The notes beneath the pieces are model-generated. The model worked only from the letters and a program-made list of their open reading frames with translations, was not told the DNA's origin and made no database searches. Position numbers and translations under genes: made by a program. DNA of 64,000 nt from NCBI GenBank assembly GCA_947846985.1, contig CANTUZ010000007.1, forward strand, positions 30,198,355 to 30,262,354. Reading direction: 5' to 3'. Position 1 is the stretch's first letter. The number at the start of each line of letters is the position of its first letter. This stretch comes from Fratercula arctica (taxonomy: Eukaryota > Chordata > Aves > Charadriiformes > Alcidae). This document shows positions 39,639 to 51,099 of this stretch, piece by piece.

Positions 39639-40576
39639 AAGAGAACCAAATAAAACTAGAAATCTGTTCACTGAAGTTTTGGAATCAAATACTTTTTCTT
39701 CTGTATTCTCTGCTTACACATATGCTGTAGGAGGAGGATTCTTTTGGCAAGTGAAAGAAAAAAGAACTGAATTTACAGTAGTCTCTGAGTGGATGATCCC
39801 AGGAGGTGTGCATCAGATAACTAGCTGCTTGCAAAGTCTCATCGCTGAAGGTGATGCAGGTACCCAGCATCTCCACACTTAGAATCCAATTTTGTGATTT
39901 TATTGGAGCCCAGTAGTACTTGCAAAAGTGACATTGCTTTTGTAATACAACAATATATAGTGCTGTTCAATCCAGCATTTGGTTCAGTATTTTGTGTGAT
40001 CAGATTTAAAGCTGCAAAAGCTTGAAGAAAAGCTATCTGGTAAACAGTCTCCTACTGACAATTTTTTTCAAAGGTTTTGTATCTACAGAGAGTTAAATCA
40101 GGGTCGATGGAGAATTTAAAGTTAAGAATTAATTAGGGTAGGGTGAAGTAGTAAAATGCTTGGTGGAGGAAATCATTGAGGACATCAGTGAAGGGCACAG
40201 AAGTCAAATATTAAAAAAAAAAAAGTGATCTATTGTAGAAAATATAATGAGAAGATAGACTGTGAGAGTCCCACCTACTCATTCTTAGCTGCAAAATAAT
40301 GTGTTATAATTATATGTGTCAAGTGATTATGTGTCATATGATTATGGTCACTTGCTTCTTGAAAATCCTGGCAGAAATATCTGTGTAGTGTGATCTGATA
40401 GTATACACTTGATCATAATAACTGAATTAGAGAGAAGTTATTTTGGTAATCAGTTAAAAAGTGTTCTGTAGAAATTAAAGGGAAAAAGAAAGCCTTTAAA
40501 AATTTTACCTGACACAGTATAACATAGCTAGTATTGTACCTTGCTCTTAATTAATAACCCAAAATCTGGACATCTG
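39639..40576. other. Gene-less AT-rich DNA
   Basis: No gene recognised. Overlapping 63-67 codon frames on both strands at 39.68-39.88 kb have no domain. Confidence 0.5.
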
Positions 40577-40635
40577 GTGAAATCGTGGCACCACTGGGAT
40601 CAGTGATAAAAAATTCTATTGTCATATTGGGAGAA
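40577..40635. repeat. Old imperfect palindromic element (candidate)
   Basis: GTGAAATCGTGGCACCACTG, then GATCAGTGAT, a short A/T centre, and ATTGTCATATTGGG form an imperfect inverted repeat. The texture (AAATC-TGGC-CCACTG on one side, ATTG-C-T-TTGGG on the other) resembles a dispersed palindromic repeat whose arms read roughly as CCATTGACTTCAATGGG in amniote noncoding DNA. I recall the pattern but not its family name. Confidence 0.4.
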
Positions 40636-40850
40636 AAATTTTATTGGAAGAACAGTTTAATGTGTTTAATACATTTTTGCCAGATACATGGTACCTTTAC
40701 CAGTGCCTTTGCATATTCTTTTTTTGTTTTTCTCTTGAATTAATATATCTCACTAGAACATGTTGATGTCAAAGGATACTGTATATCAGCATACATAGTG
40801 ATGCAAAAGGAATTAGCGTATTCTCATGAAAGATAATAATGTACTGTTAG

Positions 40851-40875
40851 ACTAGGACTGGGTATCAGTCCTAGT
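40851..40875. repeat. Perfect 10-bp inverted repeat, 5-base loop
   Basis: ACTAGGACTG and CAGTCCTAGT are exact reverse complements around GGTAT. The loop size suits a stable small hairpin. No terminator or microRNA precursor length is reached. Confidence 0.9.
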
Positions 40876-41349
40876 ATAGAGACATGTCAATGATGAATGA
40901 CAGGAACTCACATTGCACTAGATAGGCAGATGTTATGAATAATAGTTTGCTTAGTGAGGGTAGGCATTTCTGTGTCTCAGCTGGGCCTGCAGATTTCAGA
41001 AGCGGGTCTCAAATGATTAGTTTTCTTTCTATTGCATCTTGATTAGGTTGTGTAAACTATAGATATCTGAGAGAGATGATATGGACTGTACTAAAGAAAC
41101 TGAAGATAATCAGTAAACGTAGTCTTTCAGCAGTTCCTCTCCCAAGTCATATTTTAAGTTATGAAACCAATACAGCTATGGCTAGATTTGTGAAATGGAT
41201 TCAAATCCATCTGCACTCACACCTGAGCCCAAGTTGCATGTAATTCTTTAACCTCATGTAGACTCAGTAATAGATTTATATGGTGATAGGTGACTAAAGA
41301 GTGATCTGGGAAAGTATTTAACTCTAGTTCTTGGCATGCTTCCTTTAGT
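40876..41349. other. Gene-less AT-rich DNA
   Basis: No gene or repeat recognised. Confidence 0.5.
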
Positions 41350-41376
41350 AAAAAAAAAAAAAAAAAAAAAAAAAAA
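41350..41376. repeat. A27 homopolymer
   Basis: The longest A run in the window. No AATAAA precedes it within about 40 bases, so there is no sign of a retrocopy. Confidence 0.9.
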
Positions 41377-44039
41377 TTCAAAAATATGGTGTCCATATGA
41401 CTGTTTATTTCCCTTCACTGTAGGATAGCTTTATGGGTTTCTCTTTCTTCTTTCCTTGTGAAATGGAAGAAACCATCACAAGAGAATCTCTAATGGAATC
41501 TCTGCTGAACCGTACTGTGAAGAGGACAGTGTGATTTCTGACTTCTTCCAAGGCTCACTCTTGGAGACGTTTTTGCATTGGTAGAAAAGGGATTAAATAA
41601 TATTCTGAGGAAAAATAGCTTTTGAATGTCACAGTGTTGCTTATTAGTAGTTGATAAGTACTGATGTGTTAATAGACACCCGTACTTTAAAAAAATAAAT
41701 CAATAAATCTCAGCAGCAAAGAGTAAGTTTTCTTGTTTGAATTATTCTGGATGCAGCATACTGGATCAGAGGAACCCAGTTGTGGGAGAGAGAAATGTTA
41801 CTTTCAATAAAGAATACCTGGTGGAGAAAAAGGAGGAATAGAAATTGTGTCTGCAAGAAAATATAGCAGGAGAGCTTTTAGCACAGCCAGGACCACAGAG
41901 AGCATTGAGAACGTGCAAAGGCAGTCCACAGAACTGATGGAAAGTAAGACTTTCAGTTCTTCTAAGTGTAAAAAATGTATTGCAACCGGAAAGCCACTGA
42001 AAAATCATCTCATTGACATCCGAAAGGAGAAGACCCACCTTGAAAAAGTATTGGGATCAATTAATCCATTTTAGTTTTGTATTTTTTCTATCATATCCTT
42101 CCTTTTCTTTAATTGACAGTGGTCATTGTTCTCATATCTGTTCTGATGTGAGAGTAAGATATATAATAAAACCTTGCTAGGGATTTTATAAAAACTCTTT
42201 TGGTGGACTTGTATGCTTGATGTTAGAAAAAGGTGAAGGCAGTACCACCATTTCTGTATTGCTTTGCATCAAACAAAATATTAATTAATATTTTTAATAT
42301 AATAATCTTGCTTTTTCTGTCTTCTATCCTCACAATTAAAGATGCATTGCATCAGTGATAATCTTGAGGAAAAAATATTCTTTCTTGATGAAACGCTTTT
42401 GCTATCTAAACAGAGGAATGGATTCAGCGCTGCATAAAAGCTTTAAATCTGTTTTAAATGTTTCTGCTTTTTTATGACCCAACATTACAAAACTAGTAGA
42501 CACAGTAAGAAAGAAATCTGTATGTTTCAAGTACTCTACCATCTCTTCTTCTGATTATCCAATTGTAACTTTATTTTCCTATTCACTTGTGGTCAAGGAA
42601 TACATAGTTGTTAACAACTGATGTCTAAGGATGCCATCAGTCCAGTGACTTGACGGTGTCAGTAAAATTTGTACAAGGCATGAGCTCAGATCTCAGAAAC
42701 TACTGTACAGCCTCAGTCTAAATAATCTAATTTTATGAGACAGTAAAACAAGAACATTTAGGGAATCTTGCTAAAGAATAAGTAAAATGCTGAAGAAATT
42801 TTATTTTCTAGAGTGAGTTAGAAGTCTGGAGATAAGAAGAGACTACCTCAGCTCTGGGACTTCATTGCGTAGGATACTTATTGACTGGTTCTTATTAACT
42901 GTGGTGGCAGAACTGGGTATGTGGTGTTTCTCAAGGCCTTATCAACTCGTGCTGTGTTGCATTTCTTTGCCTACAGCTAAGTTTATTGTTCACTCTAAAC
43001 TTAAAATAAATAAAAAATTAGACTGAACGCACTCTTAGAATAAAAAAGAAACAAGAAATCAGAATATATAGTCTCCTAAGGTTTTCTGAATGAACATGTA
43101 TCTGAACACTTGAATCTAACCAAAATGCCTTTCCTTTTTCTTTAAATCATTAATCTTTCTCACAAAAAGAATTAGAAAAATATTAAACTCTCTATTTGAG
43201 AACTCATCCTGTGGGATTCCAGTGACCCCTAACCAGTTTGTTACTTCAGAAAGCATTTGTTCTTCTTTTATAAAGAAAATTATTGAAACTTAGAACAAGC
43301 TCTCTCATGCATGTCTGCATACAAGTAAAAATAAATATTTATTAGATGAATTTTGATCTAGCGCTATCAAAAAAAGTTTTCATTTTAGATTAAAATTTTG
43401 AGTTCTTTAGATGAAATAACTTTAGTTCTTTAGGTGAAACCAGATGAACAAGAAATGGCCAACAGCCATGACAGGAATTTTCAGGTTTTCTTATATCTAG
43501 GAAAAGCTTCTTATCAGTTCCTTGATTCCATTTGGCTTCAGGTTCAACAGAACAGTATTGTTAAAATATGCTGTTTATCTCTGCTTCTAAGACTAAGTAT
43601 GATTAAAATAAAAGATACTATATTTTTGTGTTAGGGGATGAAACCACTAAGTGTAATATGACCTGAGCTTTGTCTTTGAATTACATTGTCATAAAACCAA
43701 AGCCAGAAAAATAAAAAATCCAGCCTTTTGAGGTATGATTACTTAAGCATTTTGACAGAAAAAAAGTATAAATATTATAAAACTGAAAATGCAAATTCTG
43801 AAGAAATAGAACATCTGGTGCCAATTGCTTATAATTATTTTGCAAATGATGGTTTTCCCAATGGCGTTATATTGTTTTAATAGATTTCCCAATATTTGAC
43901 AAAAATATAAACACACAGTACATGCCAATCATTAAAATAACTCTAGTAATCATAAAAACACTTCAGCATTCACACTGTTAAGCGGCAGGCTAGTTTTCAA
44001 AGAAATGTCTTACTGAAACTTATGTAGACATTCCTAGGC
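41377..44039. other. Gene-less AT-rich DNA
   Basis: No recognisable gene. The frame 41847-42074 opens with GTG rather than ATG and gives a Lys/Ser-rich peptide without a domain; its antisense is open too. The rest is A-rich with short runs. Confidence 0.5.
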
Positions 44040-45299
44040 TATTCTTCTTGGAACAGACTTACAAGGAAACAACCTGCGTTTGTATTTGTTGTGCCAATGA
44101 CACAGGAAAAGGTAGAAGAGATGCTGGAGTTAAAATGTAAACATCCAGTTAGGAAGTCAGTTATCTGAAATGTTCTTGGGGCCAGACAGAAAGATGGAGA
44201 TGCAGCATTTGAAGATGTAGCTGTGGAAATTAATATGCTCTGTGGAAAATGAATCAGCTTCATTAGGAAATGGAGAACTTTTTGAAATAAAGAAGTAGGC
44301 ACAGGAGGAATAATCAAAATTAAATTGAATTGCTGGCATTAAAATTAAATAAAGACAAAAGAGCGAGGAAAAGCTGTTGTACATGTAAAAGCACATTACT
44401 AACATTGGTACACCCTTTGAATGAACTAAATATATATCTATATTTAAGCAAATAATTCTAAGAAAACCTATTGGAAAACTTAGATTTAAATGAGCTTCTG
44501 AACATAATATACATGCTAGAAACACACATGCTAGAAGGAAGATCATGAAATGTTGCAATACAAAGACAAAGCATAAAGGAAACACTGAGTAGACTGCTGA
44601 TGGAAAGACTGAAGCTGAATGCAAATGGAAAGTAAGAAAAATCAGATACGTGTGTTAGTGAGTAACAGACTTTTTGACATTTCAAGGAAAACAGTATTTG
44701 TCTGTAATACAGCTATGAAACAGGACTGCAATAGTGAGTTCAGTGTGTTAAGGGAACTCAGCCTGTGAGAGAAGGAATCTCAATAATAATAATAAGATTC
44801 AATTAGGTAAGACAAGAAATGTCATAGGAGGTGCAGTGCACAAATTAAATTTTCAGATTTCATAACTACTTCATATGGCAGAGTTTGGTAACCCCTAGGA
44901 CACATGAATCTTGGCCTGGTTGATCATTGTGCAAGAACTGCTGCAAAATGAGCTATTTTTTACACTGATAGTGGCATGTTCAGGTTTAATCTCCATACAG
45001 AAACAACTTTTTTTTTGTTTTTAAGTCAACAAATGTATAGCTTTAGAACAGGGAACTATGTACAAATGAGAAGTCCTGCTAAAAAGAGAGGTGAGGGGCA
45101 GCCAATAGGCAGAAAGTTTGCAAGTGGTGGATAGAATATTTTAAATGCTATACTGATAAATTGCATAATATATATATATATGTAGTATGACTTTGTGGGA
45201 TAAGGAAGACTACAGAAGTAAGAAGGTTTCATCTCAATCTCGAGAATAATACAAAAGGATATAACCAAGACATTGCAAAGCAAAAAGAGATAAACAACT
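44040..45299 (+). other. A-rich tract, possibly a very old LINE part
   Basis: About 1.25 kb markedly richer in A than T on the plus strand, directly upstream of the old CR1 reverse-transcriptase remnant. A strand-asymmetric A excess is typical of LINE coding strands, and the minus strand accordingly shows spurious Phe/Leu/Ser-rich frames (155 codons at 44157-44624). I cannot align it to CR1 from memory. It contains a small near-tandem repeat of ACATGCTAGAA at 44511 and 44526 and a TA run at about 45168-45181. Confidence 0.25.
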
Positions 45300-46010
45300 T
45301 TCAAAGAGCTTGCATAATTACTATTGATACTTTTTCAAAATATCAATAGGGGGAAAATTAGCAGAGAGCTGCAAAGCCACTGTAGATAGTCAGTCATAGA
45401 AGTGATGAAGGTACAAAATGACATGAACCTAAGGTCTTGCATGTTTTTGCATGTGTTTTTACTAATGAAGTGGTCAAGGTTGTTTCAGTGCTCGAACCCT
45501 TCTTTGCAGGGAAAACATTATGGGTAATACCTCAAATTCCCCTATTAAAAGGAAAAGTTAATTGGCAGGACCAGATGGCATTAACTTGAGTTCTAAAGCA
45601 TTTGATCTTTGAAAAATCTGTAGTCTGCAGTCTTTTCTTTTAGACCTTCTTCAGCATGAGTAAAACAGAAAGTAGCCAATGTGCCCCAGTCCTTTAAAAG
45701 GAGTTTTGGAATTACACATAAATTGGCTATTTGTAATTGTGTGCACATTTATGAAAAGTAAAAATGATTGTTTGCATTGAGAAGATCAGCATGGTTTAGT
45801 AAAAGGAAGTCATGCCTAGCAAATCACTGAAGGAGTGAAAAAATAGGTAGACTGCAGGACATACCTGTCTCACATTGTCTACTTAGATTTTTTTCAAAGC
45901 TATTCCACCAAGGACTTTTAAAGAGTGGGAGCTGTCTTGAGACAAAAGGAAAGTTTTCATATGGATAAACAATGGATTAAATATTACACCACTTAAAGCC
46001 CAATATGAGA
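45300..46010 (+). mobile_element. Ancient CR1 LINE reverse-transcriptase remnant
   Basis: Heavily diverged plus-strand CR1 ORF2. GGCAGGACCAGATGGCATTA (45566 onward) matches the reverse-transcriptase segment coding for a GPDGI motif. GATCAGCATGGTTTAGTAAA (about 45784) matches the QHGF-K block, followed by GGAAGTCATGCCTAGCAAAT (the S-CL-NL block). TTGTCTACTTAGATTTTTTTC, then AAAGCT (about 45876), matches the VYLDF-KAFD segment. Between these the frame is broken many times. The recognisable core is 45540-46000; the left edge is approximate. It is far older than the copy at 47.9 kb. Confidence 0.75.
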
Positions 46011-46223
46011 ATACAGGTTTACATCTTGGCCATTGATGTCCATCGGTCTAATTCTTTTTTGGTGAACATATATTAATTCTTCATTTAGTTTGCTTTGAAA
46101 TAGGAAAGCTTTGAATATTTCATCCATCTTTATGAGATGGGAAAAGCACTGCTTAAGAATCTTAATTTCTTGCTGATCACTTCCTGAAGTCACCCTGAAG
46201 AATTCGATGATGAATCCAACAAG
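46011..46223. other. Unrecognised spacer between two CR1 pieces
   Basis: About 210 bases that do not resemble the expected CR1 sequence between the reverse transcriptase and the 3' end. Open in part on the minus strand, with no domain. Confidence 0.5.
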
Positions 46224-46355
46224 GCCAGGTTGGATGGGGCTTTGAGCAACCTGATCTAGTGGGAGGCATCCCTGCCTGTGGCAGGGGGGTTTGAACTAGA
46301 TGATCCTTAAGGTCCCTTCCTACTCTAACCATTCTATGATGCCATGATTCTATGA
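46224..46355 (+). mobile_element. CR1 LINE 3' end
   Basis: Plus-strand CR1 3' terminus. It reads GGCCAGGTTGGATGGGGCTT, then GAGCAACCTGATCTAGTGGG, CCTGCCTGTGGCAGGGGGGT, GAACTAGATGATCC, AAGGTCCCTTCCTACTCTAA and the tail CATTCTATGATGCCATGATT followed by CTATGA. This is the untranslated end only. It is much better preserved than the reverse-transcriptase remnant just upstream, so the two are probably separate insertions. Confidence 0.95.
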
Positions 46356-47909
46356 GGAGATTCAATGAGTGAGTCCATAAACACTATCCAACAACTTCAA
46401 GTTGTTTCAGATCTGTTAAGTCACCTGAGTCTGCTGTACAAGAGTAAAAATCTATTGGCCAGCTCATAACTATATTAGATTTGTATTGTTGGCTTATTAT
46501 GTTGCTGGCTTATTATTATTGTTTGTATGTTTTTTGACAACATCTTGGTATCATTATTTATAAAGAAACACATTTCTTTATAATAGTATGTTTCAAGAAA
46601 ATTGACAAACATGAAGGAATTCTGTATGAGTTGCAAAGCTGTATATCTCTTTTTGCCCCTAGATTATAAGGTAGTGGAACCTTCATACACTTCCAAAGAA
46701 GAATAAATGTATTAAATAAATACACTGAGTAGCAAGATATTGTTTGTAATATAAAAACTAGATTGCATTAGGTGCAGCTGTCTTTAACTTCTGTAGGTTA
46801 GACCTTTGAGACTATACCTAGTTTTAAAACTTTATGGCTTTATTTTATAGCTGTAAAGCAGATTGCAGCAACATAGAAAAAGCATGTAAGTAATATCATA
46901 TACATTATCCTAAAGCCAGATTTGAACATGCCAACTGCAAAACAAGCCATCAAATATTTGAAGGAAGGTGCCAGCAAGAGATGCAATGTTTATCATGGGC
47001 CTTGTGTATGAACAACTTTTGTAGTAAGTATTATGGTTAATGATTTTTACTATTTAAATAAATTGATGCAATTCCTATGGTGAATACTTAGACTACAATA
47101 AAATAAAACATGTTCATGTCAATATGTTAACTCTATGTGATATGTAAGTATCTTCATACTGATATAACGCATGTTCTATAGGAAACTGTTCCAGTCAGTC
47201 ATTATGTAGTTAAAGTAATTATGGCAAGGTCACAGAAACAAAATTCTCTCTAGTGAGCCTTCTTTCTTACTCTTGGGAAGTTCAGGACACAGGAATTCAT
47301 GGATGAAATAACCATGCATACCCTTGGAAAAAATTTACATAATGATTAGGGAACAATGAATGTAGGTTTCTGGTTGGCAAGAATAATTTGCACATCTTTG
47401 CTGATGAATGTTTCTCCCAGTAGATTCTCTTGATGCTGTGTTGGTTTGTACATTCTTCATTGAATGTTCAGTCTGAACTGCGTGTATATATACAGATCAC
47501 CTTTCTGATTAAAGGTTATCTTTTATATGGCCTCAGTGGAATATCAGGTTTTTACTTTATAATCTTATTTGCAATTCCAGTGTTGCATTTCTTTTTACTA
47601 CTGTCATCACAGTGTTGTCAGAAGTAGTCGTGATATGTTTGTAGCAGAACTCTAATACTATAGTGAACGTTGTTTTGCAACATAGAAAGGTTTCAGTGAA
47701 TCCATTCTCAAGCCGTTGTAAGTTTCTACCTACTAGATGGCACCAACAAAAATAGATTTGTGAAGATTTAAAATTAATGTGCAATTAGGATAATGCTAGT
47801 GTAACTAAAGCCTATCTCTACTGAGGCTAATAATAGCAACAGCAACTTACTATATTGACAAAAAGTACAGTAAATCTACATCTGATGTAAATGAGTTATC
47901 TAAGAATAT
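46356..47909. other. Gene-less AT-rich DNA
   Basis: No gene or repeat family recognised over about 1.5 kb. Confidence 0.55.
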
Positions 47910-48353
47910 GTGAGGCCGCACCTGGAGTGCTGTGTCCAGTTCTGGGCTCCCTGGTTCCAGAAGGACAGGGAACTGCTGGAAAGGGTGCAGCAGAGAGCTA
48001 CAAAGATGATTAGGGGACTGGAACACCTCTCTTATGAAGAAAGGCTGAGGGATTTGGGTCTCTTCAGTCTGGAAAAAAGACGGCTGAGGGGGGATCTTAA
48101 CACTTATAAATACTTAAAGGGTAGATGTCAGGAGGATGGGGCCAGGCTCTTTTCAGTGGTGCCCAGCGACAGGACAAGAGGTAATGGGCATAAACTTGAG
48201 CATAGGAAGTTCCACCTAAACATGAGGAGGAACTTCTTTACCCTGAGGGTGGCAGAGCACTGGAACAGGCTGCCCAGAGAGGTGTGGAGTCTCCAACTCT
48301 GGACACATTCCAAACCTGCCTGGACGCGTTCCTGTGCCACCTGCTCTGGGTGA
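47910..48353 (+). pseudogene. CR1 ORF2 C-terminal remnant, frameshifted
   Basis: The frame encodes the C-terminal part of CR1 ORF2, beyond the reverse-transcriptase core. Recognisable blocks in order are [14 protein letters not shown] (residues 1-14), [20 protein letters not shown] (23-42), [20 protein letters not shown] (43-62), a YKYLKG motif near residue 70, [20 protein letters not shown] near residues 79-98, and [11 protein letters not shown] near residues 115-125. After EV, around 48280, the frame leaves the family pattern: GAGGTGTGGAG appears to have lost one base, so the last 25 or so residues are out of frame. The upstream reverse-transcriptase and endonuclease domains are absent. Confidence 0.9.
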
Positions 48354-48420
48354 CCCTGCTGTGGCAGGTGGGTTGGACTAGATGATCTCCAGATGTCCCT
48401 TCCAACCCTATGATTCTACG
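47910..48420 (+). mobile_element. CR1 LINE, best-preserved copy in the window
   Basis: Plus-strand 5'-truncated CR1 covering the ORF2 C-terminus and the complete 3' end. The 3' part reads GTGGCAGGTGGGTTGGACTA, then GATGATCTCCAGATGTCCCT, TCCAACC and the tail CTATGATTCTACG. An 11-base TGTAAATGAGT occurs at 47886-47896 and again at 48423-48433, flanking the element, though 13 bases lie between the left copy and the CR1 start. CR1 usually leaves no or very short target duplications, so this may be chance. With no promoter or reverse-transcriptase core, it cannot move on its own. Confidence 0.97.
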
Positions 48421-51076
48421 TCTGTAAATGAGTACATATCAGGTCTGTAGAAGGAACACTTTATGTTTCTTGAAATGGCAAGAGCTGCTTTTGGTACATT
48501 TGATTTTCCTTTTTAAAGCCCACCCTGATGCAAGAAAATGCTTATATAAGCCTGAACTTTTATAGGCCTTGGGCACAGACTCTGTGAGAAAAATAACAAA
48601 AATATAGCAAACCTCTGGGGTCTGATCTTTGTGCAGAGACTATTTTTGTTCTTATTTGTACAATGCCTCCTATAACGGGGATATATCCTCTAGGCAATAC
48701 AGTATCGCATATAATAAATAATAGCGTTAGAAGCAAGAAGTTTATTCAATTTTTACTGTAAACATCTGAAAATAAAAAATCTATTATGTGCCAGCCATCT
48801 TCCAAAAGGTTCTCTGTGTGGGGGGGGTGTATGTGTTTATGTATATCAGTCAAGGACAAGCAAAAATAGAAACAGCTGGATTTTGAGTTTAGGAATGGCT
48901 TATACTTTCCTTCCGTCAATTTTCCCTAATACTGTGACGACAAAGTGCCATCTTTGCCTGTTCAACAGTAACAGAAGTAAAAATCAATGGAATTTTTGTG
49001 GGTTTGCAAATCTTTATTCACAGTGCCATGTAAGTAATCAGTGTTTGCTACAAACAGTATGTGAGCTGAAAGAAGAAGAATGGTGGAGTGAAAACTATGG
49101 TCTTTTACCGTGTCCAAAATGTTTGGTGCTAATGTCTTGCTGAATCTTAGATTTCCATCCTTATAAGTATCTTGCTGAAAATTCGAATTTACCTATTATA
49201 CAAAAACAATGTTGCCCTGCCTGCTGCAGTAGAAAGTCCATAACCTGTTCAGGTGGGTGGTAGTTTTTACAGAGACCAGAACTTTATATGGCCACTAACA
49301 CATGGTTTTGAAAATGACAGCAGCACAATTTAAATGGAACACACATGCTAGCCTTTATGGAATTCTCGTTAATGTTACAGCTCTAGTAATAGGAAACATT
49401 AGTTTGGAAAGGACAAAAATTGTTGATTAAAAATTCAAAGAATGTACATGGAAAGGCCTCTGTTGCCAAAAAGTAAAAATTAAAAAAATAAAAAAATATT
49501 ATTCTGTCCCATTTTTGTATTTTTTGTTATTTTTTTTACTTTTTAGGCATTTGAATAATTTAAAATAGGCTTAAGACTGTTTCCGTAACTTTGACTTAAG
49601 CTTGCTTATAGGTGATTCCAAAGGTATAGCTAGCAAAGGCTATTTACCAGTTGTGGCATGTTCTGTTAGCCTGAATTTTGCCAACTTAGGACCTAATCAA
49701 GACTCTTCTTGTCTTCAAGGTATGTATTAGCTCTTACTTTATTGTTGCCAATGGCATATTTGTTTCTAATAAATTCAGTAAGCATTTTCCACTTGAATTC
49801 TGTTCACTTAGGCAGTTTTGGGGGTGTAATTCTACAGTGTTTAGTACAAATTCAAATATGGTATCAAGAGAGTTGAGAATTTAAGAACTTAAATTCTTAG
49901 ACACTGGCCAAATTGCCACTTTTTTAAGAGAGAAAAACTGAAATTCTGGTTCTGCTGAAGATAAAACAGATTTTAGCTGGGCGACTAAACAGGCTCTGCC
50001 CAATGCTTTACATAACCGCAGCACTTGCTGTGAATTTTGTTCTGTTTGTTTCCTTAAAACTTTCACTGATTCCCCTGATGTCAATATATTTAATGAGTTG
50101 TAAATCAGTGCCAAATTTAGCTTCTACCTGAAGCACTAAACCAACAAAAGCAAAGCAATTCTGAATTCACTAAATCTTAATGTTGTTTTAAAATAGTTTT
50201 TAATGGGGTTAATTTCTTTAGGTTTTTCTTTCTCTCAGGGTACTATAACTTGATTGATATAGTTTCCTTTCATTTTGACATTGTAACATGGTCTCATTAG
50301 GCCTGCGATGAAATTGAATTGCCGTCATAATATCACATCATAAAGGCATATTAACAAAATCTCTATAGACTTCTATTGGAATCATTTTTCCATCATAACC
50401 TTAATGTCATTGAAGAAGGCTCTTCCTGAGTGTACGAAGAAAGCATAGGAAGAAACAAACCGGCTCTGGGACTCTCATTTTTAAGACCTAGATTTGTCTT
50501 ACATTTCTTACCAGTTATAGCAAACTAATAAATACTATCTCAATTATAACTCCAGTCAATTCTATTGCTTCTTATTTTTGGGATTTATGTGTTCATCCCT
50601 CAAAAGTCTTATTAGCTAGTTATGCTTCACTATTTTGTAGAAAGTTGTTCATAACCCCTACTCTTCTTACTTCAACAAGCAAGATCAGTTTTATCCATTT
50701 ATAAAATGACAAGATATCGCTGACATCTTTTGGTGGCATGCAGGAGTTGTCAAACTTCCAGCTATCTTTTGATCCTTCTTTGTCTTATCCATAAAATCTA
50801 TTTTAATCTTCTTCACTAATTTCCTGTCTTTAAGTCTGATTGGTTGGCTGCATATAAAGCTTAACATTTTATACAGCTGAACTAAAACTGTTTTTTCCAG
50901 TCAATTGCAGGGCAGAATTTAAAACTCGGGGAACTTTTTTTGGAGGTTTTTTGAGACTATTGCTAAAGTTTATGTTCTGAATTAAGCTACTGTGTGTTCA
51001 TTACCCTTACTTGTTTGAATAGTGTCTAGGTGGGTTAATCAAGGAATAGAACTCGGACAGTAGACAGTACATAAAA
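48421..51076. other. Gene-less AT-rich DNA
   Basis: No gene recognised. A G8 run lies at 48820-48827, followed by a TGTATGTGTTTATGTATAT patch. An A/T simple patch is at 49475-49545. Frames of 77-86 codons at 48.9 and 49.9 kb have no domain. Confidence 0.5.
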
Positions 51077-51099
51077 TTATATATATGTATATATATATA
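51077..51099. repeat. (TA)n microsatellite, interrupted
   Basis: Alternating T and A interrupted by one G. Confidence 0.85.

Noticed and set aside
40300..40345. Repeated GATTATG-GTCA words as a tandem repeat
   Set aside because: The units are too short and irregular to align with a fixed period.
41350..41376. A27 run as the tail of a retrocopy
   Set aside because: No AATAAA or transcript-like sequence precedes it; a microsatellite is simpler.
41847..42074. Lys/Ser-rich 75-codon plus-strand frame
   Set aside because: It opens on GTG, its antisense is also open, and no family is recognisable.
44157..44624. 155-codon minus-strand frame
   Set aside because: It is the antisense of an A-rich tract, giving a Phe/Leu/Ser-rich peptide as expected from composition alone.
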